NCBI GenBank assembly: GCA_963790045.1
Contig: CAWBMS010000015.1
Location: 1-64,000 of the forward strand
Source of the DNA: DATKMP01 sp963790045
GTDB lineage: Bacteria; Bacteroidota; Ignavibacteria; UBA10030
Reading direction: 5' to 3'
Length of the DNA: 64,000 bases
Position numbers and translations under genes: made by a program
Shown: one piece after another, positions 1 through 9,485 of the stretch
Numbering within the stretch: position 1 is the first letter of the stretch
Layout of the letters: each line of letters opens with the position of its first letter
Notes under the pieces: model-generated
What the model saw: the letters and a program-made list of their open reading frames with translations, nothing else
Database searches by the model: none
What the model was told of the DNA's origin: nothing

Positions 1-2
1 AT

Positions 3-754
3 TATCAAGGACAAATCGTATATTCACAACTTTATTGCATCTATGCATTACGTACCAATGATATTTGGTTTGGCGTTGGAACACATTGGAATGGAAGTGA
101 ATATATATCAATCTCGACAAATATTAATTTCCCTGGAGTTCCTATGAAAACTTGGGGGACAAGTCGTAGTAATTTTTATACAGCCGGTTTGAATGGCGGT
201 ATCGCTCATTACAACGGAAGTAGTTGGAGTTTGATGACAAGTAACACGACATGCGATTTGGATGATATTTATGGCATCGACGCCAATAATATCTGGGCAA
301 TTGGAACTATGGATGATTACAGTAGAAGTGTTGTTCTTCGTTTCGATGGAAAATCATGGAAAACAATTTATGATGACGCATTAATGTCTCCATCTAATCA
401 ATACCAATTTTCAGCCGGTTGGACAATAGATGGAAAAAATTTATACGTTGCAGGAATTTCTGGGACAGGTATTATGGATGCAGAAACGGGTAATTATAAA
501 AAGTCCATAACCCCTGCCACTTTTCTTATGTATGATATTAATGCAACCACTATAGCAGATATATTTACAACGGGTTTTGGAGAAGTTGTCCATTATAACG
601 GTTGGACATGGTATCTTTATCCGGAGATAAAAGCGATCAACGATGGGTTTGTGACCGGTACAGAATTAAACCCTTACAAAATTTTGTATTGATCGGTGGA
701 TGTGCCTATGTGAACTATAATACTGTTCCGTTGATGTTGAGAGGATATAGATAA
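3..754 (+). CDS. Propeller-like exported protein, copy A (5' cut by window edge, frameshifted)
   Basis: The reading frame is open from the first bases, so the start lies outside the window. It shares with the two downstream genes the blocks WGTS-SxxDxY, HYNG-SSW, LMTSNTTC and a D-DIYG-DAN-IWA motif, a repeating aromatic/glycine pattern typical of beta-propeller blades. The frame stops early at 692. A second frame then continues with a tail (NFVLIGG ... LRGYR, stop at 752-754) that matches the C-termini of copies B and C. The shift needs one added or two removed bases near 645-661, beside a GTAC at 658-661. No enzyme motif is visible. Role unknown; probably surface-exposed or periplasmic like its lipoprotein paralogues. 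Confidence 0.7.
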
Positions 755-1055
755 AAACAAATACCGCGCTGTGAAGGAGTTGCACTCCTGAACTGAAAAA
801 CCAATGTAACACAAGGAATAACGTATAGTCGTTGGAAAATTATCGAAGACATTCATCTTTATTTCATTACCACCACGATTGTGGAATGGCAATACGTGTT
901 TGTCAACATACCGTTGTTTGAAGTATATTTCTATTGCAGTCGTTTTACTCTTTACAATAAGGAGGAGTAGGTTGGATAAAGACGATAAAAGTTTTTCAGT
1001 TCTCGGCAGAAAACATTTTCAGTTTTGCATTCTTGTACCCAACACCTAAAACCTC
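755..1055. other. Intergenic spacer between propeller copies A and B
   Basis: About 300 bases without a convincing gene. A small perfect hairpin (GGAGT, loop TGC, ACTCC) lies at 776-788. It lacks a following T-run, so it is at best a weak terminator. The 2143-2342 type repeat that follows copies B and C is not present here. I see no clear promoter. Confidence 0.4.
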
Positions 1056-1061
1056 ATGCCT

Positions 1062-2145
1062 ATGAAAAAACCATTTTACATTCTCCTTCTCTCTTTAAGC
1101 TTCATTGCTTTTACCAGCACCGATTGCAAGCACAACCCTGTAGGCCCCGGTGATACCACCAAAGTAGATACCACGAGCCATATTGTGCAATGGATGGTCG
1201 ATACACTCGGCTCGCAAGGAGTAATACGCGATGTGTGGGTCTTCTATCAGTACCGATGCCTGGGCGGTGGGAGAAATTTACCTTAACGACAGTCCGGGCA
1301 AGCCCGATATGAACGTTCTCTACAACGCCGCACATTGGGATGGAACAAAATGGACACCAAAAAGAATACCATACAATTATCATGGACAAGACACATATTC
1401 AGTGTTGTACTGCATAACTGGTTTTGCACAAAATGATATATGGTATGGAGCCAGTAATGTGATACATTTCGATGGAACAAATTATACTCCAATGGAAACT
1501 TCAATGACTGGCTTAGGATTTAAGATGTGGGGAACAAGCAGTAACGATTTGTACATTGTTGGTGGTAATGGATCGATTTCTCACTACAACGGAAGTAGTT
1601 GGAGTTTGATGACAAGTAACACGACGTGCGAGTTGGATGATATTTATGGCACCGATGCAAACCATATCTGGGCAACAGGATGTAATGAAGTAATAGGACA
1701 GAGTGTGGTGTTGCAATATAACGGGACAAACTGGAGCACATTGTATGATAGTCAAAAACCATTTGAATCATATCCTGCCATGATGTTTGCCTTTCTTTCG
1801 GTATGGACGTATAATTCATCATTCATATATCTTGCCGGTGGTGATTTGCGGAGGTTCACATTCGGTGATTCGGTTGCTATAGGATCTACGATTAACACAG
1901 GAATGTCATATACTATCAAATCTATACGAGGCGTTAATCAAAATGATATATTTGCAGTAACGGAAGGAGGTGAAGCAGCACATTACAACGGTGTTAGCTG
2001 GCATAATTATTTGGATGTTCAAGCATTCAATCCAAACGGTGGCCGCTTTTCGCGAGTCTATCCAATAAGTAATTTCGTTTTAATTGGAGGATGGTACTTA
2101 ACGGCATATAATAGTATGCCGGTAGTCATACGCGGTTATCGATAA
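1062..2145 (+). CDS. Propeller-like putative lipoprotein, copy B (one frameshift)
   Basis: Start chosen at the second ATG (MKKPFYILLL), giving a basic-hydrophobic leader that ends at a Cys (TSTDC-KHNP); the residues before the Cys are not a canonical lipobox, so lipidation is plausible but unproven. About 360 residues once a single extra base near 1245-1253 is ignored. Before the break the frame reads ...VIRDVWVF; after it reads TDAWAVGE, exactly as uninterrupted copy C does. The break sits at GTAC 1250-1253, and removing its T restores the frame. The N-terminal ~60 residues are almost identical in DNA to copy C, while the middle of the protein differs and a second block (LMTSNTTC to IWATG) is again nearly identical. 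Function unknown. Confidence 0.75.
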
Positions 2146-2342
2146 AGAAAAAAGCCGCCATGCAGTAGCACCTGCACGGCGGTGATATGGCGAACAGAAA
2201 CGGAACGAGAAAATTGATCTTAAAACATGAAAAAGAAAGTGTAACGATGAGACAATTATGTATTCCTGTAGCCCTTGCATGTTGCTGCATAGCATTAACA
2301 AATACCGATTGCAAGCACAACCCTGTAGGCCCCGGTGATACC
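2143..2342 (+). repeat. About 200-bp direct repeat, unit 1 (tail hairpin, leader and signal-peptide start of copy C)
   Basis: The sequence from the stop of copy B to the KHNPVGPGDT codons of copy C recurs almost unchanged at 3324-3531 after copy C. Differences are a few small indels and substitutions. Unit 1 and unit 2 flank copy C as direct repeats, so homologous recombination could delete or amplify copy C. Confidence 0.85.
2154..2183. terminator. GC-rich hairpin after copy B
   Basis: A 12-bp stem (GCCGCCATGCAG against CTGCACGGCGGT, one internal mismatch and a closing G-T) with a 6-base loop. On the minus strand it is followed by a T-rich tract, so it would best terminate leftward transcription. 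On the plus strand no T-run follows. The same hairpin recurs at 3340-3369. Confidence 0.5.
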
Positions 2343-3326
2343 ACTAAAGTAGATACCACGAGCCACATTGTGCAGTGGATGGTCGATACACTCGGCTCGC
2401 AAGGAGTAATACGCGATGTGTGGGTCTTCTCCAATACCGATGCCTGGGCGGTGGGAGAAATACACACTCCTGAAACAGATAAATTCGATTCTTCCGGCAA
2501 CTGGGTTTATTTGTATAATGCCGCACATTGGGATGGAACAAAATGGACGCTAAAGAGAATACCGGCATACTACAATGGACAAGCAGGGTACGGTGCGATT
2601 TATTCTATCTATGCGTTTAGTACCAGTGATATTTGGTTTGAAGGTGGTGTCCATTGGAATGGGAGTGAGTATCAAACTATACCGGTAAATATAAATTTTG
2701 GTTCTCCTGCATTTAAGACTTGGGGAACGAGCAGCAGTGATTTTTATATGGTGGGAATGAACGGTGCTATCGCCCACTACAACGGTACAAGCTGGAGCTT
2801 GATGACGAGTAACACGACATGCGAGTTGGATGATATTTATGGCACCGATGCAAACCATATCTGGGCAACAGGAACAACTATAGCAGATGGACATTGTGTT
2901 GTCTTGCAATGCAACGGATCAACGTGGACAACGTTATATGATAATACAAAAGTACCAGCCAATGATGTTCAGGGTTTTTATACCGTATGGGCGTATGAAG
3001 CTACAAAGATATTCCTTGCAGGCCAGAGTTGGATTCGTTCGATGAATGTATCTGATGGTACTTTCCAGGTGTTGGATTCCTTATCTCATTATGAAGCAAT
3101 GAGAATACGTGGGAGAAATCAAAACGATATTTTTCAAGCAGGATATGGAAGTGAAGTGATGCATTACAACGGTAACAGTTGGTATCATTATTCCGAATTG
3201 CAAACGCTCAATGGAGGAGGGGCATGGTTCTATGGTGTATATCCCATGAGTGATTTTGTTGTGATCGGTGGATTGTATCTCACAGAGTTAAATAGTTTTC
3301 CGATAATACTGAGAGGATATCGATAA
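2247..3326 (+). CDS. Propeller-like putative lipoprotein, copy C (intact)
   Basis: The only uninterrupted member of the array, 359 residues from the ATG at 2247 (MRQLCIPVALACCCIALTN). The longer in-frame start at 2187 would put about 20 hydrophilic residues before the signal peptide, so I reject it. The leader ends in TNTDC-KHNP, with a Cys that could be lipidated although the lipobox is atypical. The body carries repeated W-G-T/S-S and HYNG-xSW motifs every 40-60 residues, as in beta-propellers, and ends with a conserved VIGG ... LRGYR tail. A five-codon frame (MKKKV) lies directly upstream. No catalytic signature. Flanked by about 200-bp direct repeats. Confidence 0.8.
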   Translation: MRQLCIPVALACCCIALTNTDCKHNPVGPGDTTKVDTTSHIVQWMVDTLGSQGVIRDVWVFSNTDAWAVGEIHTPETDKFDSSGNWVYLYNAAHWDGTKWTLKRIPAYYNGQAGYGAIYSIYAFSTSDIWFEGGVHWNGSEYQTIPVNINFGSPAFKTWGTSSSDFYMVGMNGAIAHYNGTSWSLMTSNTTCELDDIYGTDANHIWATGTTIADGHCVVLQCNGSTWTTLYDNTKVPANDVQGFYTVWAYEATKIFLAGQSWIRSMNVSDGTFQVLDSLSHYEAMRIRGRNQNDIFQAGYGSEVMHYNGNSWYHYSELQTLNGGGAWFYGVYPMSDFVVIGGLYLTELNSFPIILRGYR

Positions 3327-3531
3327 AGAAAATAACAAAGCCGCCATGCAGTAGCACCTGCACGGCGGCGATATGGCGAACAGAAACGGAACGAGAAAAT
3401 TGATCTTAAAACATGAAAAAGAAACAGTGTAACGATGAGACAATTATGTATTCCTGTAGTTTTTGCATGTTGCTGCATAGCATTAACAAATACCGATTGC
3501 AAACACAACCCTGTAGGCCCCGGTGATACCA
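3324..3531 (+). repeat. About 200-bp direct repeat, unit 2
   Basis: Second unit of the 2143-2342 repeat: hairpin, identical spacer, ATG and signal-peptide codons. Homology stops abruptly at 3531, 42 bases before the 3' end of aroA, which marks a recombination or deletion breakpoint. Confidence 0.85.
3340..3369. terminator. GC-rich hairpin after copy C
   Basis: Same stem as at 2154-2183, here with GCCGCC/GGCGGC fully paired at the base (3340-3351 with 3358-3369). It lies 3' of aroA on the minus strand and could end leftward transcription from aroA. Confidence 0.5.
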
Positions 3532-3611
3532 TGCTGCCGTTTTATTTGTATGAATCATGCAAACGCTATACATTATGTGCAAAGAATTTGTTCCCAAAAT
3601 CCCGGAAATGA
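3435..3611 (+). pseudogene. Truncated fourth propeller-lipoprotein copy (signal-peptide end only)
   Basis: Starts like copy C (MRQLCIPVVFACCCIALTN, then DCKHNPVGPGDT). After codon 32 the homology ends at 3531, and the frame runs 26 codons of unrelated sequence to a stop inside the antisense 3' end of aroA. No propeller body remains. This is a remnant created by the same tandem duplication that made copies B and C, or the scar of a deletion that fused the array to aroA. Confidence 0.75.
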
Positions 3612-4847
3612 AATATCAACACATCCGGCATCTCGAATTGTAATTCCCTCGATTTGCAAACCCGCTACGCCGAAGGCCATCGCAATACGGTGGTCGTCAA
3701 AACTTTCCAGCGTCACACCATGAAGATGCTGTCTCCCTGCAAACAAAAACCCGTCTTCATATTCTTCAACTTCAGCACCTAACGCACGAAGATTCGTCAC
3801 CAAGGCAGTAATTCTATCGGTTTCTTTTGCGCGCAATTCTTTCGCATCGTGAAGTGTGAAGGTTCCTTCTGTGAATAATGCTGCAATGGCAAGGGCAGGA
3901 ATTTCATCGATCAATGCGGCAACGGTTTCACCCTGAATATTCAAATCACCATGCAATTCGGATGTGCGCACCACCAGATCACCCATTTCTTCCCCGCTCA
4001 CCACACGCTGGTTTTCAATTACAAAATTGCATCCGATGGATTGTAAGACAGAAAGAATTTCCTTGCGTGATGGATTTAGACCAACATTCGAAATTTGTAT
4101 TTCAGAATTCGGTACAATCGAAGCTGCAACAATTAAAAATGTTGCTGCAGAAATATCACCAGGCACAATGAACAAACCTGATCGTATCTTTTTTCCACCC
4201 TGAACTTTGACAACATATTTTCCATCCTCATGGGTGATGGTGCAATCAAGCATACGCTCAGTGTGATCGCGCGTCGGTGTTGTTTCGACAACCGTTGTTT
4301 CACCATCAGCAAAGATGCCTGCAAAAAGTATAGAGGATTTGACTTGAGCGCTTGCAACAGGCATTTCATAATGAATGGCATTGAGCTTTTCAACAGGCAA
4401 TATATGCAACGGCGCAGTGTGTTCTGCTGTACCATGAATGCGTGCCCCCATCAAGTGCAATGGATTCATCACGCGCTTCATCGGACGCCTGCTTAACGAT
4501 TCATCGCCGACAAGCGTGGAAGAAAATTTCTGTCCTGCCATAATTCCAGACAACAATCTCATCGTTGTACCGGAGTTGCCGCAATCTAAATCCTTGTCGG
4601 CATCTTGCAAGCCGTACAAACCTTTTCCGTGGACAATAAGGACATCACCACGCTCGTCAATGTTTATTCCCAAATCGGAAAAACAGCGACGAGTACTTTG
4701 CGGATCTGCTGCGGCAGAATATCCACGAATTTCACTCACGCCATCTGCTAACGAACTGATCATCATCGCTCGATGTGAAATAGATTTGTCGCCGGGAATG
4801 GTGTACGTTCCCTTCAGCCCTTTTGATTTTGGAATTGTAATATCCAT
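3573..4847 (-). CDS. aroA: 3-phosphoshikimate 1-carboxyvinyltransferase (EPSP synthase)
   Basis: Sixth step of the shikimate pathway: transfers enolpyruvyl from PEP to shikimate-3-phosphate. 424 residues, normal length. Visible signatures are PGDKSISHR near residue 20, LDCGNSGTTMRLLSG near 90, RRPMKRV, SAQVKSS, RDHTERM, AKETDRI and DDHRIAM near the C-terminus. The combination GDKS, SAQVK, RDHTE and N-x-S-R is the class II pattern (Bacillus/CP4-like) rather than the E. coli class I pattern. It starts just after the pnp terminator, so it is probably transcribed separately or by read-through. Confidence 0.96.
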   Translation of the reverse strand: MDITIPKSKGLKGTYTIPGDKSISHRAMMISSLADGVSEIRGYSAAADPQSTRRCFSDLGINIDERGDVLIVHGKGLYGLQDADKDLDCGNSGTTMRLLSGIMAGQKFSSTLVGDESLSRRPMKRVMNPLHLMGARIHGTAEHTAPLHILPVEKLNAIHYEMPVASAQVKSSILFAGIFADGETTVVETTPTRDHTERMLDCTITHEDGKYVVKVQGGKKIRSGLFIVPGDISAATFLIVAASIVPNSEIQISNVGLNPSRKEILSVLQSIGCNFVIENQRVVSGEEMGDLVVRTSELHGDLNIQGETVAALIDEIPALAIAALFTEGTFTLHDAKELRAKETDRITALVTNLRALGAEVEEYEDGFLFAGRQHLHGVTLESFDDHRIAMAFGVAGLQIEGITIRDAGCVDISFPGFWEQILCT

Positions 4848-4854
4848 CGTAAGT

Positions 4855-4900
4855 AAAAAAATCCCTATACGCGTTGTTTCGTTACAGTACGTATAGGGAT
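4855..4900 (-). terminator. Rho-independent terminator after pnp
   Basis: A perfect 11-bp stem (ATCCCTATACG at 4861-4871 against 4890-4900), followed on the minus strand by seven Ts (4855-4861). It closes the rimP-to-pnp operon. The aroA start codon lies only 8 bases further on. Confidence 0.85.
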
Positions 4901-4920
4901 CATTTCAAGAGTGATTAAGA

Positions 4921-7092
4921 TTAATGTCGGGGACGGAATCCGCCTCTACCACCGCCGCCGTCGCTTCTCTTGCGTTCCCGTGAACGTTTCATCTCTTCTT
5001 CGGCATTTTCACCGCCGGGTAAAAGAATCTTGTGGCTCAAGCTCATCTTTCCGTCATCATCGATGAATACCAGCTTCACATCGATCTGGTCGCCGAGTTT
5101 GATAAAGTCTTCAACTCGTTCAACCCGATTAACGTCTAGTTGTGATACATGTATCAATCCTTCTTTTCCAGGAAGAATTTCTACGAACGCACCGAAGTCT
5201 GTAATCTTTTTGACCGTTGCTTTATACACCTGTCCGACTTCAGGCATTTGCGTAAGAGCGCGAATGTAATTCAATGCTTTATCCGACGATTCTTTTTCGA
5301 CGGCTGCAATCGTTACGGTGCCATCATCATCAATATTAATTTCTGCGCCGCTATCTTTTACCAACTGACGAATATTTTTTCCGCCAGGCCCGATCAATGG
5401 TCCGATCATATCCACGGGAATTTTGATTGTTTCCAGTCGTGGTGCAAAGCGTGAAAGTTCTGCACGCGGCTCAGCAAGTGTTTGCGTCATAATATCCAGA
5501 ATATGGAATCGTCCTTCTTTTGCCTGTGCTAACGCACGCTCAAGAATTTCAAACGAAATTCCTTTGATCTTGATATCCATTTGGAATGCTGTAATGCCAC
5601 TTTTTGTTCCAGCAACTTTAAAATCCATATCGCCAAGATGATCTTCGTTGCCAAGAATGTCGCTCAGGATGGCAACTTTATCGCCTTCCTTTACCAATCC
5701 CATGGCAATACCTGCAACCGGACGAGCCATTTTCACGCCGGCATCAAACAGCGCAAGTGTTCCGGCGCAAACTGTTGCCATCGACGAAGAACCGTTGGAT
5801 TCAAGAATATCCGATACAACACGAACGGTGTACGGAAATTCTTTTTCAGACGGAATAAGGCGCTTCAATGAACGTTCGGCAAGATTCCCGTGGCCGATTT
5901 CCCGGCGGCCGACAGAGCCAACTCTTCCCACTTCGCCAACGCTGAACGGCGGAAAATTGTAATGCAACATAAATCGCTTGGTCGTTTCAGGAAGCAATCC
6001 TTCCAGCACTTGTTCATCCGTTTTGGTGCCGAGCGTTGCTGAAGTCAAGCTTTGTGTTTCACCACGTGTAAAGAGAGCAGATCCGTGTGTACATGGCAGA
6101 ATACCGACCTCGCATGTAATCGGACGAATATTGGTTAAGCCGCGTCCATCTAAACGCTTGCCTTCATTTAAGATTGTGGAACGCATCGCGTCGCGTTCAA
6201 TATCGTGCAGCAATTCTGAAATGAGCGATTCTTTTTCAGGATATTTTTCTGCCAATGCTATCTTCACATCGGTATAAACTTTATTGGTAGCTTCGGAACG
6301 CTCTTCTTTTGCTAAAACCGTCCGGCTTAATTCTTTCAGTTTCGTTTCAGCAAGTGATTTTATTTCTTCAAGAAGCCCCGAAGGGATTTCCGGTTCAACA
6401 ACCGCACGTTTTTGTTTTTGCACTTGCTGTGCAAATTCACGCTGCACACGGCAAAGTGTCTTGATAGCATCGTGTCCCACTCGAATGGCTTCGAGCATTT
6501 CTGCTTCAGAGATTTCTGCGGATTCGCCTTCCACCATAACGATAGAATCATCCGTGCCGGCAACAGTTACGTCAAGATTGCTTTGTTCTAATTCCACGAA
6601 TGTCGGGTTGATGATGAATTGTCCGTTCACACGGCCAACGCGGACTTCGGCAATCGGACCATCGAATGGAATATCGGAAATCAATAACGCTGCCGACGCT
6701 GCACATGCACCCAACACATCGCCGTCATGCTGCATATCGGAAGAATAGACGGTAACAAGAAGCTGTGTTTCATTCTTGTAATTCTTGGGGAACATCGGAC
6801 GGATCGGACGATCGATGAGACGCGAAGACAATATTTCTTTTTCCGACGGCCTTCCTTCCCGTTTAAAAAATCCGCCGGGAATTTTTCCTGCAGCAGCCGT
6901 CTTTTCCCGGTATTCTACTTGTAACGGGAAAAAATCTTGATCTTCTTTCGCTTCATTTTCGCTCACCACCGTTGCGAGCACCATGGTATCGCAATAGCTT
7001 ACCATGACGGCGCCGTGCGCCTGTTTTGCAAATCTTCCGGTTTCAAAGACAAATGTCTTACCGTTGAGTTCCACTTCTTGTTTTACAACCAT
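4921..7092 (-). CDS. pnp: Polyribonucleotide nucleotidyltransferase (PNPase)
   Basis: Phosphorolytic 3'-5' exoribonuclease and RNA polymerase acting in mRNA decay. 723 residues with two RNase PH domains (N-terminal copy from about residue 10, second from about 320 with the RGETQ segment), a KH domain (GPGGKNIRQL near 565) and an S1 domain (KITDFGAFVEILPGKEGLIH near 640). It ends in an RGG/RPRH basic tail. It follows rpsO by 36 bases, the classical rpsO-pnp order. In E. coli this transcript is autoregulated through RNase III; no such hairpin is obvious here. Confidence 0.97.
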   Translation of the reverse strand: MVVKQEVELNGKTFVFETGRFAKQAHGAVMVSYCDTMVLATVVSENEAKEDQDFFPLQVEYREKTAAAGKIPGGFFKREGRPSEKEILSSRLIDRPIRPMFPKNYKNETQLLVTVYSSDMQHDGDVLGACAASAALLISDIPFDGPIAEVRVGRVNGQFIINPTFVELEQSNLDVTVAGTDDSIVMVEGESAEISEAEMLEAIRVGHDAIKTLCRVQREFAQQVQKQKRAVVEPEIPSGLLEEIKSLAETKLKELSRTVLAKEERSEATNKVYTDVKIALAEKYPEKESLISELLHDIERDAMRSTILNEGKRLDGRGLTNIRPITCEVGILPCTHGSALFTRGETQSLTSATLGTKTDEQVLEGLLPETTKRFMLHYNFPPFSVGEVGRVGSVGRREIGHGNLAERSLKRLIPSEKEFPYTVRVVSDILESNGSSSMATVCAGTLALFDAGVKMARPVAGIAMGLVKEGDKVAILSDILGNEDHLGDMDFKVAGTKSGITAFQMDIKIKGISFEILERALAQAKEGRFHILDIMTQTLAEPRAELSRFAPRLETIKIPVDMIGPLIGPGGKNIRQLVKDSGAEINIDDDGTVTIAAVEKESSDKALNYIRALTQMPEVGQVYKATVKKITDFGAFVEILPGKEGLIHVSQLDVNRVERVEDFIKLGDQIDVKLVFIDDDGKMSLSHKILLPGGENAEEEMKRSRERKRSDGGGGRGGFRPRH

Positions 7093-7128
7093 TTCTATCT
7101 TCCTCTGTTATATTGTTTCAACTTCACC

Positions 7129-7413
7129 CTATGTGAAGTTGCCTACTTGCGGATATTCGAGCTCTTGAATAATTTTTCGATATCGATTGATGTCCTTTTC
7201 AATTAAATAATCCAGCAGCCGTCTGCGTTTGCCGACCATCTTGAGTAATCCAAGACGAGCGAGGTGATCGCCTTTCTTGGTTTCAAAATGCGGCGACAAG
7301 CTGTTGATGTTTGCCGTCAGCATGGCTATTTGTACTTCCGGTGTTCCGGTATCCGTAGCATTTTTGCCATACTTCTGGGTTATTTCCTTTTTTTGTTCCG
7401 ATGTAATAGGCAT
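7129..7413 (-). CDS. rpsO: 30S ribosomal protein S15
   Basis: 94 residues. Shows the S15 signatures TGTPEVQIAMLT near residue 20 and the highly conserved GLLKMVGKRRRLLDYL near residue 55. S15 binds the central domain of 16S rRNA and helps start platform assembly. It sits between ribF and pnp in the standard operon order. ATG with an upstream AAAGGAG ribosome-binding site. Confidence 0.97.
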   Translation of the reverse strand: MPITSEQKKEITQKYGKNATDTGTPEVQIAMLTANINSLSPHFETKKGDHLARLGLLKMVGKRRRLLDYLIEKDINRYRKIIQELEYPQVGNFT

Positions 7414-7451
7414 TGTTACTCCTTTTGTATAATGTTATAATTTTCTGTCGT

Positions 7452-8390
7452 TCAATTTTGTAATGTTGCAATATAATTGCGGCTCAACTTTTCATCATTT
7501 TTCATTTGATGAACCAATTCATCTACCGATTGAAACTTTAATTCTTCGCGCAGCCGCTTTATAAATTGTACACGAATCGTCATTCCATAAATATCGTGAT
7601 TAAAATCGAGAATATGAACTTCAATCAATTGCTGTCCATTTTGATAGAACGTCGGCCGCACACCGATGCTTGCCATACCGAAAAATTCTTCGTTCTCAAC
7701 GTCAACACGCACAAGATAAATGCCGTTCTTCGGTATAAGCTTACGCTTCGATGCTAAATCCAAATTCGCAGTCGGATAGCCGAGCGTTCTTCCGCGTTTA
7801 TCACCGGTTACGACCGTGCCGTGAAGCGAATAGGACGACCCGAGAAAAATTGCTGCAAGTTCGACGTTTCCCTGTGTCAATGCGTCACGAATTACCGAAC
7901 TGCTGACAACCACGCCATCGTGCGAAAACGGTTCGACGCGCACAACGGAAAAATCAAACTCTTTTCCGATAGCGACAAGGGAATCAATCGTTCCCTCCCG
8001 ATTGCGGCCCCAATGATGATCATATCCTTCAACGACTTCACTCACACCGATTCCGTTTATAATATATTCGGTATAGAATTCGCGTGAAGTTTTTTGAGAC
8101 ATCGATTGATTGAATTCAATACTATAAAGAACATCGACGCCAAGCGATGTAATTGCATCGCGGCGTTCTTCAACTGTCGTCAGCAATTTGATATCGCTGG
8201 ATGGCGCAAGCACTTCGCGCGGATGCGGCTCAAATGTAACGACAACACTGCGTCCATTTCTTTTTTTTGCACGTGCGACAACTTTTCGTATAATTTGTTG
8301 ATGGGCAAGATGAACGCCATCAAACGTGCCAATCGTGACAACTGAATTTTTCTCGTATCCGACATCCTGCAGCCGGAACACATTTCTCAT
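7452..8390 (-). CDS. ribF: Bifunctional riboflavin kinase / FAD synthetase
   Basis: Converts riboflavin to FMN and then FAD. 312 residues, typical length. The N-terminal nucleotidyltransferase domain carries GTFDGVHLAHQQI near residue 22 and the SSSVIRDAL segment near 165. The C-terminal flavokinase domain carries GDKRGRTLGYPTANL near 198 and NGIYLVRV. Placed between truB and rpsO as in many bacteria. truB ends 6 bases upstream of its start. Confidence 0.96.
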   Translation of the reverse strand: MRNVFRLQDVGYEKNSVVTIGTFDGVHLAHQQIIRKVVARAKKRNGRSVVVTFEPHPREVLAPSSDIKLLTTVEERRDAITSLGVDVLYSIEFNQSMSQKTSREFYTEYIINGIGVSEVVEGYDHHWGRNREGTIDSLVAIGKEFDFSVVRVEPFSHDGVVVSSSVIRDALTQGNVELAAIFLGSSYSLHGTVVTGDKRGRTLGYPTANLDLASKRKLIPKNGIYLVRVDVENEEFFGMASIGVRPTFYQNGQQLIEVHILDFNHDIYGMTIRVQFIKRLREELKFQSVDELVHQMKNDEKLSRNYIATLQN

Positions 8391-8396
8391 ATCGGA

Positions 8397-9103
8397 TCAA
8401 TTCGCTTCCACGCGTGGACGTGGTATTAGATTTAATTGTTCGATGGTCGTCGCATCATTCACATGATATTGCCCAATTCGTGTACGGCGCAAAGAAATTA
8501 AGGAAGCGCCACAACCAAGTTTCTGTCCAATATCATCAACCAATGTTCGCACGTACGTTCCCTTCGAGCATACGACTCGAAAATCAACAACAGGCCGCCG
8601 AATTGCTTCAACAACAAATGCCGAAATAAAAATTTCCCGCGGTTCGCGTACGACAGTACAGTCCTGCTCGCGCATAACGATATAGCGGACGGCCGCCATA
8701 TTTTAGAGCAGAATACATAGGCGGCAGTTGCATTTGCACGCCGATCATCTGTTCAATAACGGCATGAACTGCCTCATCAGTAACGGCAGAAAAATCGCAT
8801 CGTTCACTAACGGCAGTCTCGCTGTCAAAACTCGGAGTACAGAATGCCTAATTCAAACGTACCTGTGTATTCTTTTTCTAATCCGACAAACTGATCAATT
8901 TCTTTTGTGCATTTTCCTGTACAGACAATCAAAAGCCCGGTGGCTTTTGGATCAAGCGTACCGGCATGTCCCACTTTTCGCATTTTAAAAGTTGCACGCA
9001 CTTTTTTTACAACATCAAACGATGTCCAATCCAACGGTTTATCGATGAGCAGCATCTGTCCTTCGGTTAAAGCGTCACGTTCGGATGTTGGTGTGACTAT
9101 CAT
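8397..9103 (-). CDS. truB: tRNA pseudouridine(55) synthase (two frameshifts)
   Basis: Makes pseudouridine-55 in the T-loop of tRNAs. The N-terminal frame holds the catalytic motif GHAGTLDPKATGLL with the nucleophilic Asp, and stops after YTGTFELGI. A second frame then reads TPSFDSET ... PPMYSALKYGG ... YARAG. A third reads TVVREPRE ... KGTYVRTLVDDIG to the stop. Breaks are at GTAC 8837-8840 and GTAC 8656-8659. At both sites deleting the T of CTGTACT (to CTGACT) joins the frames, giving 234 residues, the normal TruB length. All family blocks are present in order, so I read one functional gene with two consensus errors. The start overlaps the rbfA stop (ATGA). Confidence 0.88.
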
Positions 9104-9481
9104 TCTTCGCTTGGTTTGTCCTGATGTTTTTGTTGGGCATCGTGTTCATGAATTTCGTTGAAAATATTTTCCAATTTGAATGCACGATCCAATGTTTCAT
9201 CGTTGTAAAAGATGAGTTTCCGGTACAAAACGCAGTTTAACGGCATGTCCTAACGCAGAACGAATGGATGATTTCGATTGCTCGATCAATTCCATCGTTC
9301 GCTTCTTTCGTATCTCATCGCTAAAAACGCTTATGAATACTTTGGCAACACGCAAATCCGGACTCATCTGCACTTCTGTGATCGTTACAAGTCCATGCGT
9401 ATTGATGCTGTATGTCCTTTGAAAAATCGAACCAAGCTCTTCTTTAACTAACGAAGCAACTTTTTCTGTTCTTACTGACAC
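9100..9481 (-). CDS. rbfA: Ribosome-binding factor A (one frameshift)
   Basis: Small KH-like factor needed for late 30S maturation. The main frame runs to KLRFVPE and then meets a stop. The other frame continues with IFYNDETLDRAFKLENIF, the usual RbfA C-terminal helix, to a stop that overlaps the truB start codon as ATGA. One surplus base near 9213-9226, beside GTAC 9223-9226, accounts for the break. Repaired length is about 126 residues, as expected. It lies between infB and truB in the conserved order. Confidence 0.88.
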
Positions 9482-9485
9482 GTCC

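Noticed and set aside
674..892. Minus-strand frames opposite the propeller genes
   Set aside because: They are mirror frames of coding DNA or spacer, lack domains, and appear in parallel behind each paralogous copy.
8397..9103. truB annotated as two short independent genes
   Set aside because: Family blocks run in order through three frames, the repaired length is normal, and both ends overlap or abut neighbours as expected. One gene with two base errors fits better.
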